Below are positions 21,159 to 30,782 of a stretch of 64,000 nucleotides of DNA, piece after piece. The DNA lies in contig DCRZ01000012.1 in the NCBI GenBank assembly GCA_002325375.1, positions 387-64,386 of the forward strand, in the 5' to 3' direction. Positions within the stretch are counted from its first letter, which is position 1. The number at the start of each line of letters is the position of its first letter. Below the pieces are notes generated by a model. It was not told where the DNA came from. It was given only the letters and a program-made list of their open reading frames with translations, and made no database searches. This DNA comes from Rhodospirillaceae bacterium UBA1479. GTDB lineage: Bacteria > Pseudomonadota > Alphaproteobacteria > Rhodospirillales > Casp-alpha2. The translations under genes and the position numbers were made by a program.

Positions 21159-22790
21159 TTACGTTCTCTTGATGGCGAAGGACTCGACGTATTCTTCCGC
21201 TTTCGCGGCGTCGAACGTCTTGCCCATGATGTTGTAGGTTTCGTAGGTCGTTTTCGGCGGCGTGCCGTACGGCCCGGTCAGTTTCATCTCGGCCATCAGC
21301 TTCTGTGCGTCGGTGGCGAGATAGACCTCTTCGGCGACCTGCTTGTAGTCGACGTCGCCCTTGATGTAGCCCCAGCGCTTCATCTGCGTCAGGATCCACA
21401 CCCCCATGGAGTGCCAGGGGAACGGATCGAAATCGATCCTGTCCGGGACCTTCTTGACGTTGCCGAGGCCGTCCGCATAAGTCCCCACGAGCACCTGTTC
21501 CAGAACCGTGACCGGTTGGTTCAGGTAGTTCTTCGGCGAAATCGCCTTGGAGATTTCCTTGCGGTTGGCCTTGACCGACGCGAAGTCGGTGGCCTCCATG
21601 ATCGACTTCCACAACGCCAGGAAGGTGTTGGGGTTGCTGTCGATGAAGGACTTGGAGGCGGCGAAGGCGCAGCAGGGATGCTTGTCCCAGATGTCCTTCG
21701 TCAGCTTGTGGATGAAGCCGACGCCGTCATAGACCGCGCGCTGGTTGAACGGATCCGGCGACAGGTAACCGTCGACGTTTTCCGCCCGCAGGTTGGCGAC
21801 CATTTCCGGCGGCGGCAGGACGCGGATCTGGATGTCCTTGTCGGGATCCAGACCGTGTTCGGCCACGTAGTAGCGCAGCAGGAAGTTGTGCATGGAATAC
21901 TCGAACGGCACGGCGAACTTGAAGCCCTTCCACATCTTCGGGTCGTTCTTGTCCTTGTGCTTGGTCGACAGCACGATGGCCTGGCCGTTGATGTTTTCCA
22001 CCGCCGGCATGGTCCAAGGCACCTTGGTCGAGCCCGCCCCCATGTTGATCGCGAGCGGCATCGGCGTGAGCATGTGCGCCGCGTCGTATTCGCCGGAAAG
22101 CGATTTGTCGCGGGACACGGCCCAGCCGGCCGTCTTGATCACGGAAACGTCGAGGCCGTACTTTTTGTAGAAGCCCATGGGATGCGCCATGATGATCGGC
22201 GTGGCACAGGTGATCGGCACGAAGCCGACGTTCAGCTTGGTCTTTTCAAGCTTGCCCCCGGCCTGGGCCATTTCCACGGCCATGGCCTTGGCTTCCTCAA
22301 GCGGGAACATGGAGGCGATGGCGGCATAAGCCGTCCCCGCACCCACCGCCTTGAGGAACGCACGGCGGTGCATATCGCCGCCGAACAGTCCCTGCATGAC
22401 AGCCGACTCGACGGCCCGGGACATGGAGGATTCCAGGTCCGAGGCTTCCGGTTCGGCGTCCAGGTCTGCCATTTCCTGCTGATGGTTCTGAACGGCCCGC
22501 ATCATGTCGCCCTGGCCGTTCGCTTCGGCGGCCTGACGCATGGACACGCAGGCGGCTTCCTGGCAGGACGGATCGAAGCAGTTGGCCGCGCTGTGGCCGG
22601 CGCCGGCGGCCCCGGCGGCGGACGTGGCCTCCGCACGGTCCACGTCTTCCGAACATTGGAACCGCGACGCATCCTTACCCTGCGCCGCGGCCATGGCCAT
22701 GTTGTGCTCGATGATGGAACGGTGCTGCCCGCAGGGACAGCCGTTCCACAAGAGTTTGTCGGGATCAAACGGGTTTGCAAAAGCGCCCAT
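21159..22790 (-). CDS. CmpA/NrtA/CynA-type substrate-binding protein with Cys-rich N-terminal extension
   Basis: 543 aa. Residues about 175-540 are an NrtA/CmpA-like binding domain (LNVGFVPITCATPIIMAHP, GYLSPDPFNQRAVYDG). A twin-arginine motif HRRAFLKAVGAG occurs at 141-152, followed by a hydrophobic stretch and AEAKA-like cleavage region, but this export signal is internal. About 130 residues precede it and contain six cysteines (18, 20, 46, 71, 76, 81) with NGCPCGQHRS and CFDPSCQEAAC. An alternative start at Met132 (22397) would give a normal Tat precursor, but GGAG lies 7 nt before the ATG at 22790, supporting the long form. First gene of the cyn block. Confidence 0.9.
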   Translation of the reverse strand: MGAFANPFDPDKLLWNGCPCGQHRSIIEHNMAMAAAQGKDASRFQCSEDVDRAEATSAAGAAGAGHSAANCFDPSCQEAACVSMRQAAEANGQGDMMRAVQNHQQEMADLDAEPEASDLESSMSRAVESAVMQGLFGGDMHRRAFLKAVGAGTAYAAIASMFPLEEAKAMAVEMAQAGGKLEKTKLNVGFVPITCATPIIMAHPMGFYKKYGLDVSVIKTAGWAVSRDKSLSGEYDAAHMLTPMPLAINMGAGSTKVPWTMPAVENINGQAIVLSTKHKDKNDPKMWKGFKFAVPFEYSMHNFLLRYYVAEHGLDPDKDIQIRVLPPPEMVANLRAENVDGYLSPDPFNQRAVYDGVGFIHKLTKDIWDKHPCCAFAASKSFIDSNPNTFLALWKSIMEATDFASVKANRKEISKAISPKNYLNQPVTVLEQVLVGTYADGLGNVKKVPDRIDFDPFPWHSMGVWILTQMKRWGYIKGDVDYKQVAEEVYLATDAQKLMAEMKLTGPYGTPPKTTYETYNIMGKTFDAAKAEEYVESFAIKRT

Positions 22791-23005
22791 TGATTTACTC
22801 CATTAAAAAACGCCCAACGCGGCGGCCGCTTCCGCGGTCCCGTCGATGGACGTCCTGGTCCTGTCGGGGGCCGTCATCGTCCCCCTGTATGAGCCCGACG
22901 ACATCATCGTCGCCCGTCTCGGTTCTCCAGCGGTCGGGCGTCATCGTCCAACCGCCAAACTGTTGTGCCGCCGTCGCGCCTAGATCGCGCCGGGCGGCGA
23001 ATTCC
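22791..23005 (-). promoter_or_regulatory. Structured leader with candidate antitermination site before the cyn operon
   Basis: 215 bp between an ANTAR regulator gene and the binding-protein gene. On the minus strand a T6 tract (22805-22810) directly follows a CGCC/GGCG hairpin (22811-22824) and lies 3 nt before the GGAG ribosome site (22798-22801), as in an attenuator. Upstream, GTCC/GGAC (22837-22851) encloses a loop beginning ATCGAC, with A1 and G4 as in ANTAR-recognised loops. The stems are short, so the assignment is tentative, but an adjacent ANTAR gene makes antitermination control plausible. Confidence 0.4.
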
Positions 23006-23611
23006 CTACAGCTGCATGACCTCCGCAGCCTCGACGACCATTTCCGCGACCGCCACCAGGCGCACGCCGCGCTGCATGGCGCGGGTCCTGAGCAGGGTAT
23101 AGGCCGCGTCCTCGTCCAGGCTGCGTTCGCGCATGATGATGCCCTTGGCGCGTTCGATGACCTTGCGGTCGCGCAGCGCGTTGCGCGCCTCGTCCAGTTC
23201 CTCGCGCAGCCCGCGGGTGTTGGAGAAATTGGCCTTGGCCAGATCAATGGCGGAGCGGATGCGGTTGCCGTTGACGCCGACCACGACGCAGGCGTTGACC
23301 CCGGCGGCGACGGCCTGGTGAATGGCGTCGGTGGAGCCGTCCTCGGTGATCAGGATGGTCGGCCGGCGCTGGTCCGTCGGCAGGGCGCGCAGCGCGTCGA
23401 GCAGTTCCTTATCGGGTTCTGTGGCGTAGATCATGATCGCGTCGGCGGTGGTCTGGGCGGCGGCTTCGGCGAACCGGCTGATATCGGTCAGCATGCCGGT
23501 GACGCTGTAGCCCTGCTCGACCAGCAGACGCTTGGTCGCCTCGGCGCGCGGGCGGTCCCGCTCGACCACGAGAACGCTGGTGCCAACTGGCGTCATCAGA
23601 CGAATTTGCAT
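23006..23611 (-). CDS. ANTAR-domain regulator with degenerate receiver (copy 2)
   Basis: 201 aa from the ATG at 23611 (MQIRLMTPVG); no strong Shine-Dalgarno, and an ATG at 23596 is an alternative. The C-terminal ANTAR domain is clear (ERAKGIIMRERSLDEDAAYTLLRTRAM). The receiver has Tyr62 at the phosphoacceptor position (DAIMIYATEP), so it is unlikely to be phosphorylated. It is directly upstream of the cyanate transporter operon on the same strand, and its product is the best candidate to act on the structured leader at 22791-23005. Confidence 0.87.
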   Translation of the reverse strand: MQIRLMTPVGTSVLVVERDRPRAEATKRLLVEQGYSVTGMLTDISRFAEAAAQTTADAIMIYATEPDKELLDALRALPTDQRRPTILITEDGSTDAIHQAVAAGVNACVVVGVNGNRIRSAIDLAKANFSNTRGLREELDEARNALRDRKVIERAKGIIMRERSLDEDAAYTLLRTRAMQRGVRLVAVAEMVVEAAEVMQL

Positions 23612-23962
23612 GACCGTGGTCGCCCCGTGTTCCAATCCAGGCCGCCGAAGGGTTCGGCGGCGAAAGCTACAAATCCCGGCACCTGCCGGCATTCCAGCCC
23701 GTCATGGGGCAAATGGCCTCTGTAAGGTCGCCCGGCTTTGGGCGCAGAGGACGCCAAGCGGCACGCCGCCCGGCACAGTTCCTATTACAAGGCCCGTGCC
23801 AACTCGCCGAAATCAAACAGTCCATTGATTTAAAAGGAAATACCAGGCCGGAATCTGGTCAAGCCGCCGCGGCTCATGCTTAATTTTTAAGCGCAATGAA
23901 AACGGCAGCGTAAATTTTGACCATTTTTAGGGGCCACCGCCGGCGGCGCGCCCGGGACGGCG
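23612..23962. other. Intergenic region between two ANTAR genes
   Basis: About 350 bp. The stretch 23820-23935 is AT-rich relative to neighbours and probably holds the promoter of copy 2 on the minus strand. No gene, repeat or terminator with a clear T-tract was recognised. Confidence 0.4.
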
Positions 23963-24550
23963 TCAGATCCCCAGTTCCTGAGCCGTCAGCAGGCTTTCCG
24001 CGACCTCGACCATGCGCTTGCCCTTGGCGCGGGCCATGGCGCGGATGGCGTCATAGGCGGCGGGTTCGGTCATGGCGCGTTTTTCCATGAGCACGGCCTT
24101 GGCCCGGTCGATGACCTTGCGTTCGGCCAATTGCAGTTCGGCGTCCGTCGCCCGCTGTTCCAGTTCGCGGTAGGCCTCGAACCGCGAGATCGCGACATCG
24201 ACCACGGGCTGGATACGGTCGCGGCGCAGGCCGTCGATGATATAGGCGCTGACCCCGGCCCGGATCGCCTGCTTGGTCATTTCCGGATCGCTTTCGTCGA
24301 CGAACATGGCGATCGGCCGCTTGACCTCGCGCGACACGCGGAACATCTGTTCGACCGTGTCGCGGTTGGGGTTTTCCAGGTCGATCAGGATCACGTCCGG
24401 GTCGATGGCGGCGATGCGGGGCACCAAATCCGTCATCTCGCGCAGGTGATGAACCTGGTGATAGCCCGCATCCTGAAGCCCCGCCAACAGGACTTCGGCG
24501 CGTTCCGCACTCTCATCAATGACCAGGATCTTCAGGACGGCGCCCGACAT
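23963..24550 (-). CDS. NasT-like ANTAR response regulator with intact receiver (copy 3)
   Basis: 195 aa. The receiver keeps the acidic pair (VIDES, residues 11-14) and Asp57 (PDVILIDLENPN). The ANTAR domain follows a coiled coil (ERKVIDRAKAVLMEKRAM). This is the NasT/AmiR architecture; such proteins bind leader RNA to promote read-through of nitrogen-assimilation operons. It lies upstream of copy 2 and the cyanate genes on the same strand. The ATG at 24550 opens MSGAVLKILVIDE, a normal receiver start. Confidence 0.9.
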   Translation of the reverse strand: MSGAVLKILVIDESAERAEVLLAGLQDAGYHQVHHLREMTDLVPRIAAIDPDVILIDLENPNRDTVEQMFRVSREVKRPIAMFVDESDPEMTKQAIRAGVSAYIIDGLRRDRIQPVVDVAISRFEAYRELEQRATDAELQLAERKVIDRAKAVLMEKRAMTEPAAYDAIRAMARAKGKRMVEVAESLLTAQELGI

Positions 24551-24812
24551 CTCTCATCTCCAACCACGTGACGTGTTGGCTGCGACTTCGTTTCTCGGAT
24601 GCGCCCCCAGATGCGGACAACCTTATTTTCGTCCGTCATTGACCATGACGGTAGAATTTGTTCGCCGACCTTTCAAGATGCATTCGCACCCCCCCTGTGT
24701 ATATTCTTGGCCATGCGGCGAACGGACGCCGCCAGCCCGCGAACGGACGCGGCCCCGGGCCGAGACGCCCTCCCCAATTCGATCCTGCATTGATGGATGA
24801 GGAGTCCTGACC

Positions 24813-25280
24813 ATGGAAACACGCCCGCCCCTGCCCCCCTTCACGTTCGAAACCGCAACCCAAAAGGCCCGCATGGCCGAGGATGCCTGGAACCACCGCG
24901 ACCCGGTCAAGGTGTCGCTTGCCTATACGCCGGACTCGACATGGCGCAACCGGGCCGAGTTCTTCACCGGCCGCGACAAGATCGTCGAATTCCTGGAACG
25001 CAAATGGGCGCGCGAGCTTGAGTATCGCCTGATCAAGGAGCTTTGGGCCTTTCACGACAACCGCATCGCCGTGCGCTTTCAGTACGAATATCACGACGAC
25101 AACGGCCAATGGTACCGGGCCCATGGCAATGAACAGTGGGAATTTTCGCCAGAGGGCCTGATGCGCCGCCGCGAGGCCTCGATCAACGATGTCCTCATCA
25201 GCGAAAGTGAGCGCAAGTTCACTTGGCCGCTCGGCCCCCGACCCGAAGACTTCCCGGGGCTAACCGAACTCGGCCTTTAG
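24813..25280 (+). CDS. NTF2-like protein (DUF1348-type)
   Basis: 155 aa. Compact alpha+beta sequence with NTF2-fold character (RMAEDAWNHRDPVKVSLAY, TPDSTWRNRAEFFTGRDKI, RFQYEYHDDNGQWYRAHGNE). These match a widespread bacterial family of about 150 aa with no assigned reaction. A Shine-Dalgarno (GAGGAG at 24799-24804) precedes the ATG. Its stop overlaps the stop of the convergent hydrolase gene by 4 nt within TTAG. Confidence 0.85.
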   Translation: METRPPLPPFTFETATQKARMAEDAWNHRDPVKVSLAYTPDSTWRNRAEFFTGRDKIVEFLERKWARELEYRLIKELWAFHDNRIAVRFQYEYHDDNGQWYRAHGNEQWEFSPEGLMRRREASINDVLISESERKFTWPLGPRPEDFPGLTELGL

Positions 25281-26005
25281 CCTTTGTCTTCACCCGCCAT
25301 GAGAATGTCCGCCAGGGCATCCGGGCAGACGACGAAGGGCGAATGGCCGCAGTCCAGGTCCCAGGTCCGCCGCGCCGACAGGGCGTCCAGCATGGAATCC
25401 TGCAGATCGGCGGTAATGGCGAAATCCTGGCGGCAGGAAATGTAGTCGCGCGGCACCCGGCCGAACTTTTCCGGTGTCAGGGCAAGGGCCTGGCGGAAGA
25501 TCGCCACGGGCTCGGGCCGGAGTTGGGGAAACACCCAGTCCAGGTCTTCCTCCGGCGCGTCCTGATAGAAGGCGTCCCAGGTCGTCTGGCGATCGACGGC
25601 AAGGCATGGCGTATCCTCGAACAGGACCTTGTCCGCCCGCGCCCGCGTCTCCCCGTCGCGACGCGCCCAGTCGATAATGCTTTCCCCCGGTCCCGGCATA
25701 TAGGCCGTGAGATAGACCAGGCGGGTGAGCAGGTCCGGCACGCGCTCGGCAACCTCGGCGATGACGGCACCCGCCATGGAATGGCCGACCAGGGTGACCG
25801 GGCCGCCCGCCTGGCGCACGGCCCCGGCGATATGGTCGGCGTAGAGGGTCAGGGTGAGGTCCACCGACGGTGTCCGGTCGCCCCCATGGCCCGGCAGGTC
25901 GGGCACCGAGACCGCCGCCCCCCGCACCTGCAGGATCGGCGTCAACCGGTCCCAGCACCAGCCGCCGTGATAGGCGCCGTGGACCAGGACGAAACGGGGC
26001 GTCAC
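25277..26005 (-). CDS. Alpha/beta hydrolase (plant-esterase / hydroxynitrile-lyase-like subfamily)
   Basis: 242 aa. FVLVHGAYHGGWCWDRL gives the oxyanion-hole HG motif, and the nucleophile elbow is GHSMAG (Ser about residue 81). The acid and His are supplied by later loops; the C-terminal DCGHSPF contains the likely catalytic His. This subfamily includes methyl esterases. No dedicated pathway is visible. It lies 14 bp downstream of the TPR-oxygenase gene on the same strand and may be co-transcribed. Confidence 0.88.
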   Translation of the reverse strand: MTPRFVLVHGAYHGGWCWDRLTPILQVRGAAVSVPDLPGHGGDRTPSVDLTLTLYADHIAGAVRQAGGPVTLVGHSMAGAVIAEVAERVPDLLTRLVYLTAYMPGPGESIIDWARRDGETRARADKVLFEDTPCLAVDRQTTWDAFYQDAPEEDLDWVFPQLRPEPVAIFRQALALTPEKFGRVPRDYISCRQDFAITADLQDSMLDALSARRTWDLDCGHSPFVVCPDALADILMAGEDKG

Positions 26006-26019
26006 GGCGGCCCCGCGCC

Positions 26020-27636
26020 CTAAAGGGCGACCAGGTCGAAGGCGATGCTGATACGCGTGCCGTCGCCGGTGAACGGAATGGTGCGGTGGAAATAGGCCGA
26101 GGGGAACAGGTACATGACCCCTTCCTCGGGCGGAAACAACTGCAGGCGCGGCGGATGACGCAGTTTGAACTGCTCCGGCGCCTGGAAGAATTCGATGAAG
26201 CCGTTGGTGTCGCCCGGATCCGTCACCTGGGCCGGCAGTTGCGGATAGTAGACGCCCGACAGGAAACCCGACGGATGAATGTGCGGCATCTGGTGACCAC
26301 CGGCATTCATCTCCACCGCCCAGACGGTCAGCGAGTATTCATCGGACCAGCGGGTGAACACGGGATGGGTGCTGTTGCGGTGACGGCGGCGGTAGGCGCG
26401 CGCGGCCTCGGCGATCATGTCCTTGAACTGGGTCATCGGGCCCCAGGGATCGCAGACCAGGCTGCCGGTGTGGCGGCCCGCGACGGTGGCGTGGCTGGGC
26501 GGCGAGGGGACCAGGGATGGGTGGTCCAGGATATGGCGCACCATGGCCTTGTTGAAATCCGCCAGGGAAGCAAATCCGTCCGGCGCCAGGGGCCGGTGAC
26601 CCATGATCAGGTTGGGCGGCAGGAAGGCCTCGGCCTCCGCCGCCTGCCCCATGTCGGTCATCACGATGGCCCGGTAGGCGAGCATTTCAGGATCGCCCGG
26701 CACGGCCGCCAGACGGTCGTCGCAGACCTTGAGCGCGCGTTTGTGATCGCCCGCCTGCAACAGAGCATCGACCAGATTGACCCGCGCCAGGCGATGGTCG
26801 GGCTTGGCCGCCAGGATCGCTTCGTAGCCGGCGATGGCCGCATCGGCATCACCCGCGTCCAGCTTCAGGGTCGCCGCCATTTCGTCGAGATCGTGAGACC
26901 GCGCCCCCTTGGCCGCGGCATCCGCAATCAGGGCCGCGGCGGCATCCTTGCGCCCGTCCTGGATGACCGCCGCCGCCAATCCGGCCCAGGCGACGGCGTT
27001 GTCCGGCAGACGGGCCGTGAGGTCTCGGTAGGCCGCTTCGGCCCCGGGCCGGTCGCCCATATGCAGGAGGGCCGCCGCGTGCTGAAACGCGAACACGGGA
27101 TTGTCCGGAAAGCGCGCCATGCAGTCGGCCAGGAACGGCACGACCGTCTCGTAATGTTCGGTGCCGACCAGCGCCTGGGCCAGATTCTCCCAGGCCGGCT
27201 GCCAATCGGGCCGGGCATCGCAGGCGGCCCGCAGATGCGTAATCGCCTCGGTCCATTGATGGCGGCGCAGTTGGAGAGAGCCCAGATTGTAATGCACGGC
27301 CGCGTCGCCGGGTTCGAGATCAAGCGACCGGTGATAGGCGGGCAAGGCGATCCGGCTGACGCCCAGGCGTTCCGCCGCATGGCCCATCATCGCCCATTGC
27401 CCGGCATCCAACGGGCGGCGCGCATCCAGGCGGGAAAACAGTTCCAGCGCCAGGTCGTCGGCCCCCGCCTGATAGGCAGCGCCCGCGCCCAGTCCCAACG
27501 TTTCCTCATCGGCGCGGCCGGTCACGGCGGCCTGATAGGCCGCCTGCCCCGCGTCAGCCAGGCGCCCGGCCTTGATGAGGTTCTTGATGTCGCCCGCGAC
27601 GGCATTGATGGTCATTCGCTGATATCCGACCTGCAT
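26020..27636 (-). CDS. TPR protein with C-terminal 2OG-Fe(II) oxygenase-like domain (copy 1)
   Basis: 538 aa. Residues about 15-340 are tandem TPR-like helices (AVHYNLGSLQLRRHQWTEAI). The C-terminal 200 residues match the 2OG-FeII_Oxy_5 type: a candidate HxH iron motif in QMPHIHPSGFLSGVYYPQLP, a distal His in AYFHRTIPF, and the 2OG-binding Arg in TRISIAFDLV. Such TPR-oxygenases may hydroxylate peptides or sugars bound through the repeats; the substrate is unknown. A paralogue with the same layout lies at 60267. Confidence 0.85.
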   Translation of the reverse strand: MQVGYQRMTINAVAGDIKNLIKAGRLADAGQAAYQAAVTGRADEETLGLGAGAAYQAGADDLALELFSRLDARRPLDAGQWAMMGHAAERLGVSRIALPAYHRSLDLEPGDAAVHYNLGSLQLRRHQWTEAITHLRAACDARPDWQPAWENLAQALVGTEHYETVVPFLADCMARFPDNPVFAFQHAAALLHMGDRPGAEAAYRDLTARLPDNAVAWAGLAAAVIQDGRKDAAAALIADAAAKGARSHDLDEMAATLKLDAGDADAAIAGYEAILAAKPDHRLARVNLVDALLQAGDHKRALKVCDDRLAAVPGDPEMLAYRAIVMTDMGQAAEAEAFLPPNLIMGHRPLAPDGFASLADFNKAMVRHILDHPSLVPSPPSHATVAGRHTGSLVCDPWGPMTQFKDMIAEAARAYRRRHRNSTHPVFTRWSDEYSLTVWAVEMNAGGHQMPHIHPSGFLSGVYYPQLPAQVTDPGDTNGFIEFFQAPEQFKLRHPPRLQLFPPEEGVMYLFPSAYFHRTIPFTGDGTRISIAFDLVAL

Positions 27637-27750
27637 GATTTCCGCGTCTCCCGGCCGTTTCCGCGAGACCCGCGGACGGTAGCAAACTTTCGCATCCGGC
27701 CCTATAGCCGAGGTGGACCGACCCGCCCTTGATCCAGGTCACGCAAAAGA

Positions 27751-27780
27751 AAAGGGCCGCCCCCGAAGGTGCGGCCCTTT
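27751..27780 (-). terminator. Terminator of groESL
   Basis: Perfect 10-bp stem AAAGGGCCGC (27751-27760) / GCGGCCCTTT (27771-27780). On the minus strand the loop contains CC-TTCG-GG, giving a stable UUCG tetraloop, and the stem is followed by TCTTTT. It lies just past the groEL stop, a textbook Rho-independent terminator. Confidence 0.88.
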
Positions 27781-27805
27781 CCGAAACAAACGGTCGGCAG
27801 CGGGA

Positions 27806-29452
<1,647 letters not shown>

Positions 29453-29510
29453 CTTATCTAATCCTCTTGGTTCGATCTTTTTCGGGTGCCTTGCGGGCGG
29501 TCGATCGGCC

Positions 29511-29798
29511 TTAGCCGATGATGCCCAGCAGGTCTGATTCCTTCATGATGATCAGCTCGTCGCCGTCGATCGTCACTTCGGTGCCCGACCATTTGCCGAA
29601 CAGGACCTTGTCGCCCTTTTTCACGTCGAGCGGCGTAACCGAGCCGTCTTCGTTGCGGGCGCCGGAACCGACGGCAATAATCTTGCCTTCCATGGGCTTT
29701 TCCTTGGCGGTGTCGGGGATAATGATCCCGCCCTTGGTCTTCGCGTCCTGCTCGATGCGCTTGACCAGAACACGGTCATGCAGAGGCCTGAACTTCAT
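29511..29798 (-). CDS. groES: Co-chaperonin GroES (Hsp10)
   Basis: 95 aa. Caps the GroEL cavity. Sequence is canonical: KFRPLHDRVLVKRIEQD, the mobile loop KTKGGIIIPDTAKEKP, and GDKVLFGKWSGTEV. First gene of the operon, directly downstream of CIRCE. The ATG at 29798 has GGAGAG upstream. Confidence 0.99.
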   Translation of the reverse strand: MKFRPLHDRVLVKRIEQDAKTKGGIIIPDTAKEKPMEGKIIAVGSGARNEDGSVTPLDVKKGDKVLFGKWSGTEVTIDGDELIIMKESDLLGIIG

Positions 29799-29846
29799 AG
29801 TCGCTCTCCGTCAAATAATGGAAACATAAGGGTTTTTTTGTGTTTG

Positions 29847-29873
29847 TTAGCACTCAACCCAAGTGAGTGCCAG
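29847..29873 (-). promoter_or_regulatory. CIRCE element (HrcA operator)
   Basis: TTAGCACTC (29847-29855), a 9-nt spacer, then GAGTGCCAG (29865-29873). It matches the CIRCE consensus TTAGCACTC-N9-GAGTGCTAA except for two bases in the right arm. It lies about 50 bp before groES and implies HrcA repression relieved by heat shock. Confidence 0.93.
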
Positions 29874-29969
29874 CGATGTAGTCCGCTGGCGTCTCCCTGT
29901 CAAGGGCATTGGGCCCGAATCCTAGGAAAACGGCCACAATTAACGGACACCGGCCGGGGTTTGAAACCG

Positions 29970-30782
29970 TCAGGAAGCGCGGGTGAAGATCACATTCACG
30001 TCGGTGTCCGCCCGCTGAAGGCCGCGCCGCGCCTCGGCAAAGCCGGCATCGGCCAGAAGGGCGGGGATTTCCGCATCGTCGGGGGCGATTTCAATGAGCA
30101 GCGATTTCACCTTGCCGCTTTTCAACAGCCCCATGGCGCCCTTGAGGATCTGCGGCTCGATGCTGTCGACGTCGATTTTGATGTGCTGCGGCGGCGTGAA
30201 GCCATAGCGGTCGATCAAGCTGTCGGCGGCGAGCGCGAAAGCATCCACGGCGATCTCGGCCTTGGCGAAACCCAGGCGCGACAGGCCGCTATCATAAAGC
30301 GACGACCCCGAAGTGCCGGCCTCGAACGAGGGCATGTAGAAGCGCCCGCGCCCGTCCGTGTCACTGAGGCCCAGGCAATGGGCCTGAACGGCCTCGCCGA
30401 CGTCGTTTTCGACCACGTTGCGGGCGAGGCAGTGAAAGGAGAACGGATTGGGTTCGAACGCCACGGTCGAAATGCCCCGCTTGCCCGCATAGACCGCATA
30501 GGGCCCGACGCTGGCGCCGATGTCCCAGAACACCTCACCGGCCTGAAAGCCGTCGATCCATTCGACCGTTTCCGGTTCGCGCACGAAGGCGTGGCGGGCG
30601 AAATAAAGGGCATCCTTGCCCGGCGTATAAAGGGTGATCGGGCCAAGCGGCGTGTCGACGGGGACCCGTGGTGTCACGGCATCGGCCAGTCGTGCCTGCG
30701 TCGCGAAACGCGGCCAACGCGACATCGGGGCGGTCAACCCCCGGACCAGGCCGGCCAGAAATGCGGAATAGGTTTTGCTCAT
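29970..30782 (-). CDS. FkbM-family methyltransferase
   Basis: 270 aa. Class I SAM-binding motif EVFWDIGASVGPYAVYAG followed by VAFEPNPFSFHCLARNV and HIKIDVDSIEPQILKG are diagnostic of FkbM-type O-methyltransferases that often modify glycans. It overlaps the upstream glycosyltransferase by 4 nt (30779-30782). Probably methylates the glycan made by this operon; acceptor unknown. Confidence 0.9.
   Translation of the reverse strand: MSKTYSAFLAGLVRGLTAPMSRWPRFATQARLADAVTPRVPVDTPLGPITLYTPGKDALYFARHAFVREPETVEWIDGFQAGEVFWDIGASVGPYAVYAGKRGISTVAFEPNPFSFHCLARNVVENDVGEAVQAHCLGLSDTDGRGRFYMPSFEAGTSGSSLYDSGLSRLGFAKAEIAVDAFALAADSLIDRYGFTPPQHIKIDVDSIEPQILKGAMGLLKSGKVKSLLIEIAPDDAEIPALLADAGFAEARRGLQRADTDVNVIFTRAS

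Noticed and set aside
19359..22790. Assignment of the ABC transporter to nitrate (nrtABD)
   Set aside because: The subunits alone cannot separate nitrate, bicarbonate and cyanate, but cynS follows directly and no nitrate reductase is present, so cyanate is preferred.
21135..22793. Long plus-strand open frame opposite the binding protein
   Set aside because: Shadow of the NrtA/CynA-type gene, whose motifs and ribosome site support the minus strand.
22823..22830. GCGGCCGC palindrome in the cyn leader as an operator
   Set aside because: An 8-bp GC palindrome is expected by chance in this composition; it is better explained as part of the hairpins.
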